64,000 nt of DNA from Myxococcota bacterium (GTDB lineage: Bacteria; Myxococcota_A; Polyangia; Polyangiales; Houyiibacteriaceae): NCBI GenBank assembly GCA_028284955.1, contig JANQQS010000181.1, positions 1 through 64,000 of the forward strand. Direction: 5' to 3'. Both the position numbers and the translations under genes were made by a program. The notes under the pieces are model-generated. The model was given only the letters and a program-made list of their open reading frames with translations. It was not told the origin of the DNA and made no database searches. Below, piece after piece: positions 60,234-64,000 of the stretch. The stretch's first letter is position 1, and the number at the start of each line of letters is the position of its first letter.

Positions 60234-62285
60234 TCACAAAAATGATCGCGCGGCAGCGGCGACCCGCTGAGCCGTGATGCCGAGTTCTTGGTACAACTGG
60301 TCGTAGGGCGCAGACGCACCGAAACGTTCCATGGTCACCATTTTGCCACGCGCTCCGACCCACCGTTCCCATCCGAAGCCACGGGCCGCCTCCACGACCA
60401 CGCGAGCGTCGATGTCAGGCGGCAAGACTTCGTCGCGATACGCCTGGTCCTGCTGCTCGAAGAGCTCCCAGCTAGGCATGCTCACCACCCGCGCACGAAC
60501 TCCTTCGGCCAGCAACATCTCACGCGCTTCGAGCGCGATCTGCACTTCGCTGCCCGTACCGATCAGAATCACTTCTCGCGCTTGAGCCGCGTTCTTCTGG
60601 TCAAGGGGCGCCTCGGCCAGAACATACGCGCCTCGTTTGGCCCCATCGGCGGCCGCCAGCCGACTTCGATCGAATACCGGCACGCTTTGACGGGTGAGCA
60701 CCATCGCCGCGGGGCCGTCGCAGGCGATTGCCGCTTGCCAGCAGGCGCGGGTTTCGTTGGCGTCGGCCGGCCGAAATACGGTGAAGCCGGGGATCAAGCG
60801 AAGCGCCGCGAGATGCTCGACCGGTTGGTGCGTGGGCCCATCTTCCCCGAGGCCGATTGAATCATGGGTGAACACGTAGCGGGCCCGCAATCCCATCATC
60901 GCGGCAAGCCGAAGCGCGGGGCGCATGTAGTCGCTGAACACCAAAAACGTCGCGCAAAATGGCATCACCCCGCCATGCAACGCCATGCCGTTCACGCTAG
61001 CCGCCATCGCGTGTTCGCGAATGCCGAACGCGATCGTTCGAGGTGCTCGCTCGTCTTCTGAAGCTGCTGCGTGTTCGCTCGCCTCGCCCGGCGCGGAAAA
61101 CGCCGGAAGGCCTTTAAATGCGACGTTGTTGGAACCCGCAAGGTCAGCCGATCCACCAACCAGCTCCGGAATGGAAAACATGAGCTTCCGCAGCACTTCT
61201 CCGCTGGCTTTTCGAGTGGCCATGCCCTTCTCGTCCACGTCGAACACCGGCAACTCTCCGTCTTCGATCGACGGGAACTGATCGTTCATCGCGCGCTCAA
61301 AGTTCGTCGCGTCATCCGGGTGGGCTTCCCGGTAAGACTGAAGGCGATCTTTCCAGCCGCGATAACCCGTACGACCCGCCGCCCGAATCACTTCGGTCGC
61401 TGATTCCACGGCGGGAGGCACGTGGAAGTCTTCCTGCGGCCAACCCATCACATCGCGCGTGCGCCGGATCTCGTCCGCGCCGAGCGGCGCCCCATGCGCT
61501 CCCGGGGTGCCCTGTTTGTTGGGTGCGGGATATCCGATCACGGTCCGCACGCGGATAAAGCTCGGCCGGTCGGACTCTCGTGCCGCATTGCCGGCGGCCA
61601 CAATCGCGCCGATGTCGTTCCCGTCCTCCACGCTATCGACACGGAAACCGTAGCTCTCAAACCGACGCAGAACGTCCTCGGTGAAGCAAATATCTGTCGA
61701 CCCATCGATCGTGATCCGGTTGTCATCCCAAAACACCACCAGCTTGGACAGGCGCAGGTGACCCGCGAGCGACGCAGCTTCGGCGCACACTCCCTCCATC
61801 AAGTCGCCGTCCGACGCAATGACCCATGTGTGATGATCGACCAGCTCGAGGTCGGGCCGATTGAACCGCATGCTTAGCTGGCGTTCCGCCATCGCCATGC
61901 CCACCGCGTTGGCCAACCCCTGTCCCAGCGGGCCGGTCGTCGTTTCTACACCCACGGTGTGGCCGAACTCCGGATGCCCCGGCGTGAGGCTATTCCACTG
62001 ACGAAACTTGCGAATATCGTCGAGCGAAATCGGATAGCCGCTCAGATAGAGCAGTGCGTATTGCAGCATGGACGCGTGACCACAGGAGAGCACGAATCGG
62101 TCGCGGTCAGGCCAATCGGGATGCGCGGGGTCGTGACGTAACAAGCGGCTGTAGATCGCCCAGCCCAGCGGCGCGAGCGCCATGGGCGTGCCTGGATGTC
62201 CGCTCCGTGCCGCTTGCACAGCGTCCATCGAAAGCGCGCGAATGGTATCAATCGCCGTCTGGTCCAGCTGTTCGAGCTCGGGCAT
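60234..62285 (-). CDS. tkt: Transketolase
   Basis: The 683-residue protein binds thiamine diphosphate: SGHPGTPMALAPLGWAIY near the start, TTTGPLGQGLANAVGMAMA, the diphosphate loop ASDGDLMEGVCAEAASLAG with DDNRITIDG, and VFTHDSIGLGEDGPTHQPVE in the second domain. It transfers two-carbon units in the pentose phosphate pathway. ATG 62285 fits the family start; ATG 62312 is upstream in frame. It is divergent from the transhydrogenase operon. Confidence 0.96.
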   Translation of the reverse strand: MPELEQLDQTAIDTIRALSMDAVQAARSGHPGTPMALAPLGWAIYSRLLRHDPAHPDWPDRDRFVLSCGHASMLQYALLYLSGYPISLDDIRKFRQWNSLTPGHPEFGHTVGVETTTGPLGQGLANAVGMAMAERQLSMRFNRPDLELVDHHTWVIASDGDLMEGVCAEAASLAGHLRLSKLVVFWDDNRITIDGSTDICFTEDVLRRFESYGFRVDSVEDGNDIGAIVAAGNAARESDRPSFIRVRTVIGYPAPNKQGTPGAHGAPLGADEIRRTRDVMGWPQEDFHVPPAVESATEVIRAAGRTGYRGWKDRLQSYREAHPDDATNFERAMNDQFPSIEDGELPVFDVDEKGMATRKASGEVLRKLMFSIPELVGGSADLAGSNNVAFKGLPAFSAPGEASEHAAASEDERAPRTIAFGIREHAMAASVNGMALHGGVMPFCATFLVFSDYMRPALRLAAMMGLRARYVFTHDSIGLGEDGPTHQPVEHLAALRLIPGFTVFRPADANETRACWQAAIACDGPAAMVLTRQSVPVFDRSRLAAADGAKRGAYVLAEAPLDQKNAAQAREVILIGTGSEVQIALEAREMLLAEGVRARVVSMPSWELFEQQDQAYRDEVLPPDIDARVVVEAARGFGWERWVGARGKMVTMERFGASAPYDQLYQELGITAQRVAAAARSFL

Positions 62286-62488
62286 GCACGCTCCCCGCAA
62301 AGACTTCCTCAAATAGGGTCGCCCGCGGATCTAGCAGGGCCGCTAGGGCGGGCCAACCCCAAACCTCGCACGATCCCGGTCGCGCAGTCGACCTACTGCG
62401 TCGCCCGCTCGCCGCATTGCAGCTCTGCCGCATTGCATCCCAACCGTTTGCGGAGTACGCCCGTCGCCCGAACTACCGGAGAACGACG

Positions 62489-63658
62489 GTGCACGTTTTT
62501 GTTCCAAAAGAGCGCTCGGCGGGGGAAACCCGGGTTGCCGCCACCCCTGAAACGGTGAAGCGACTGGTGCAAGCTGGCTTCCGCGTGGTTGTGGAAGCAG
62601 GCGCCGGTCGCGACGCACATATCGGAGACGACGCATTCAAGAGCGCGGGCGCCGAAGTTCCAGCCGACGCTGGGGCCTCGTGGAGCGGCGCAGACGTCGT
62701 GCTCAAGGTCGCCGCCCCAACGGTGTCCGAAATCGACGCCCTCAAGAAAGGGGCGCTGGTCATCGCGCTGATGTCGCCGTTCAAAAACCTACGCGCTGTA
62801 GCTCGACTTCGCGATCGACAAGTGACCGCGTTGGCCATGGAGCTCGTTCCTCGCATTAGCCGCGCCCAAACGATGGACGCGCTATCGTCGCAGGCTTCGA
62901 TCGCAGGTTATAAGGCCGTCCTTCTCGCCGCCGCGCGGCTGGACAAGTATTTTCCGCTTCTCATGACCGCCGCGGGCACGGTGCAGCCCGCGCGCGTAGT
63001 GGTGATGGGCGCAGGAGTCGCGGGCCTTCAAGCGATCGCGACGGCCCGGCGACTCGGCGCGGTGGTTGAAGTAAGCGACATCCGTCCGGCGGTGAAAGAG
63101 CAAGTCGAATCTCTGGGCGGACGCTTCATCGAGCTGCCCATGAAAGAGAGCGGCGAAGGGCAAGGCGGATACGCCAAAGAAATGAGCGCTGATTTTCTCG
63201 AAAAACAGCGCTCGATCGTCCGCGAACATCTTGTCGCCGCCGACGTTGTCATCACCACTGCGCTGATTCCCGGAAAGCCCGCCCCGGAGCTGGTCAGCGA
63301 AGAGACGGTTCGAGACATGCGAAACGGTGCCGTCATCGTTGACCTCGCGGTCGAACAGGGGGGCAACTGTCCGCTCTCCAAGCTCAACCAGGAAGTAGTT
63401 GAACACGGAGTGGTGATCCTGGGTCACGCCAATCTGCCCGCTACCATGCCCGCGGACGCGAGCTTGCTCTACGCACGGAACGTACTCGCGCTCGTCAAGC
63501 ACGTGAGCGAGGAGGGCGCGATCAAGCTCGACCTAGAAGACGAAATCGTGCAAGGCGCGCTGCTGACCCACGACGGGGAAGTGCGACATGCGCCCACCGC
63601 CGAACGAATTGAACAAGCCCCGCCCGCAAGCCATCCGCCGCCTCGAGCTGCAGTCTAA
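62489..63658 (+). CDS. pntA: NAD(P) transhydrogenase subunit alpha, part 1
   Basis: The 389-residue soluble domain I protein binds NAD(H). It starts with VFVPKERSAGETRVAATPET, has a Rossmann VVVMGAGVAGLQAIATARRLG, the mobile loop region with QGGYAKEMSADFLEKQ, and ALIPGKPAPELVSEETV. In the two-part form of the alpha subunit, the membrane part is a separate gene, and it follows here. The start is GTG 62489, preceded by GGAG; the longer frame upstream is antisense to tkt. Confidence 0.93.
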   Translation: MHVFVPKERSAGETRVAATPETVKRLVQAGFRVVVEAGAGRDAHIGDDAFKSAGAEVPADAGASWSGADVVLKVAAPTVSEIDALKKGALVIALMSPFKNLRAVARLRDRQVTALAMELVPRISRAQTMDALSSQASIAGYKAVLLAAARLDKYFPLLMTAAGTVQPARVVVMGAGVAGLQAIATARRLGAVVEVSDIRPAVKEQVESLGGRFIELPMKESGEGQGGYAKEMSADFLEKQRSIVREHLVAADVVITTALIPGKPAPELVSEETVRDMRNGAVIVDLAVEQGGNCPLSKLNQEVVEHGVVILGHANLPATMPADASLLYARNVLALVKHVSEEGAIKLDLEDEIVQGALLTHDGEVRHAPTAERIEQAPPASHPPPRAAV

Positions 63659-63712
63659 CGCTGGAAGCGAACACCAGGGACTCTCGCGAGACAATCAGGA
63701 GACACATTCATC

Positions 63713-64000
63713 ATGACGATGGGACCGCTCTTAATCGGCGTGTACGTATTCGTACTCTCGATGTTCGTGGGCTTTGAAATCATCACCAAAGTCCCCCCCA
63801 CGTTGCACACACCACTGATGAGCGGCGCAAACGCCATCAGCGGCATCACCATCGTGGGCGCGTTTGCCGCCGCTACCACGGGGGAACCCTCGGTCGCCAA
63901 CCTGCTCGGCGGCCTCGCGGTATGCCTCGCCACCATCAATGTGGTCGGCGGATTTTTGGTGACCGACCGCATGCTTCGCATGTTCGGAAAGAAGCGATGA
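63713..64000 (+). CDS. NAD(P) transhydrogenase subunit alpha, part 2
   Basis: The 95-residue membrane protein has three to four hydrophobic segments (LLIGVYVFVLSMFVGFEII, ISGITIVGAFAAA, LLGGLAVCLATINVVGGFLV), typical of the short alpha-2 subunit, and a basic end (RMLRMFGKKR). It forms part of the proton channel with the beta subunit. The beta-subunit gene would be expected next but lies outside the window, which ends at this stop codon. Confidence 0.93.
   Translation: MTMGPLLIGVYVFVLSMFVGFEIITKVPPTLHTPLMSGANAISGITIVGAFAAATTGEPSVANLLGGLAVCLATINVVGGFLVTDRMLRMFGKKR

Overview
This is a GC-rich, densely coded window whose gene content points to a Myxococcota-type (deltaproteobacterial) chromosome. 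The placement is inferred from several features: a DUF1592/DUF1552 pair, many lipoproteins that begin with a GCGDDD-like mature end, an IgGFc-binding-type lipoprotein, beta-helix/FG-GAP surface proteins, and very frequent use of GTG or TTG starts and ATGA/GTGA overlaps. No rRNA, tRNA, CRISPR array, prophage or transposase was recognised.

Layout. 1-2245: a VapBC toxin-antitoxin pair and a converging AAA/DUF4143 ATPase. 2342-19954: a zinc-homeostasis island of about 17.6 kb, interrupted at 3572-5209 by a ChaN-like lipoprotein gene and a decayed HigBA locus. It contains a Zur-like Fur-family regulator, two CobW-family GTPases, DUF1826, MerC, a PhoX-type phosphatase, a flavoprotein coupled to a CobW gene, a SnoaL-fold protein, GTP cyclohydrolase I, a 52-residue metallothionein, small unknown proteins, and an operon of an AztD-like beta-propeller lipoprotein, a TonB-dependent receptor and two further lipoproteins. 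Eight copies of one inverted repeat, TGCAA-N5-TTGCA (five perfect, three with one mismatch), lie in its promoter regions. 19979-25161: CBM6-like, DUF1552, DUF1592 and LamG surface proteins. 25194-28188: an ECF sigma/FecR/outer-membrane operon. 28257-30022: a BASS transporter and a Cys-rich lipoprotein. 30165-35316: ALDH, GMC oxidoreductase and ABC-F protein in one operon. 35414-38761: dtd, coaE, an SDR reductase and a methyltransferase. 38831-42705: TldD/TldE and an amidase-like lipoprotein. 42951-43612: an RHH antitoxin with a frameshifted PIN toxin. 43708-52711: an IgGFc-binding-like lipoprotein, a small lipoprotein, two tandem beta-helix/FG-GAP paralogues separated by an alpha/beta hydrolase, and a TAP-like secreted hydrolase. 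52767-58174: a nucleotide-sugar module (aminotransferase, acyltransferase, Gfo/Idh dehydrogenase), a thiolase and a GT4 glycosyltransferase. 58196-64000: two envelope proteins, transketolase and the start of a three-gene transhydrogenase locus that runs to the window edge.

How it fits together. The most coherent system is the zinc island. When zinc is scarce, the Fur-family regulator would release the TGCAA-N5-TTGCA sites. That would induce outer-membrane capture (AztD-like lipoprotein plus TonB receptor), zinc delivery to client proteins (CobW proteins), and low-zinc variants or accessory proteins (PhoX type, zinc-ribbon protein, DUF1826). The assignment to zinc is inferred from gene families and the repeated operator; the operator itself is seen directly. 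A second property of the whole window is an unusual number of short tandem duplications (12-23 bp units), many placed on start or stop codons.
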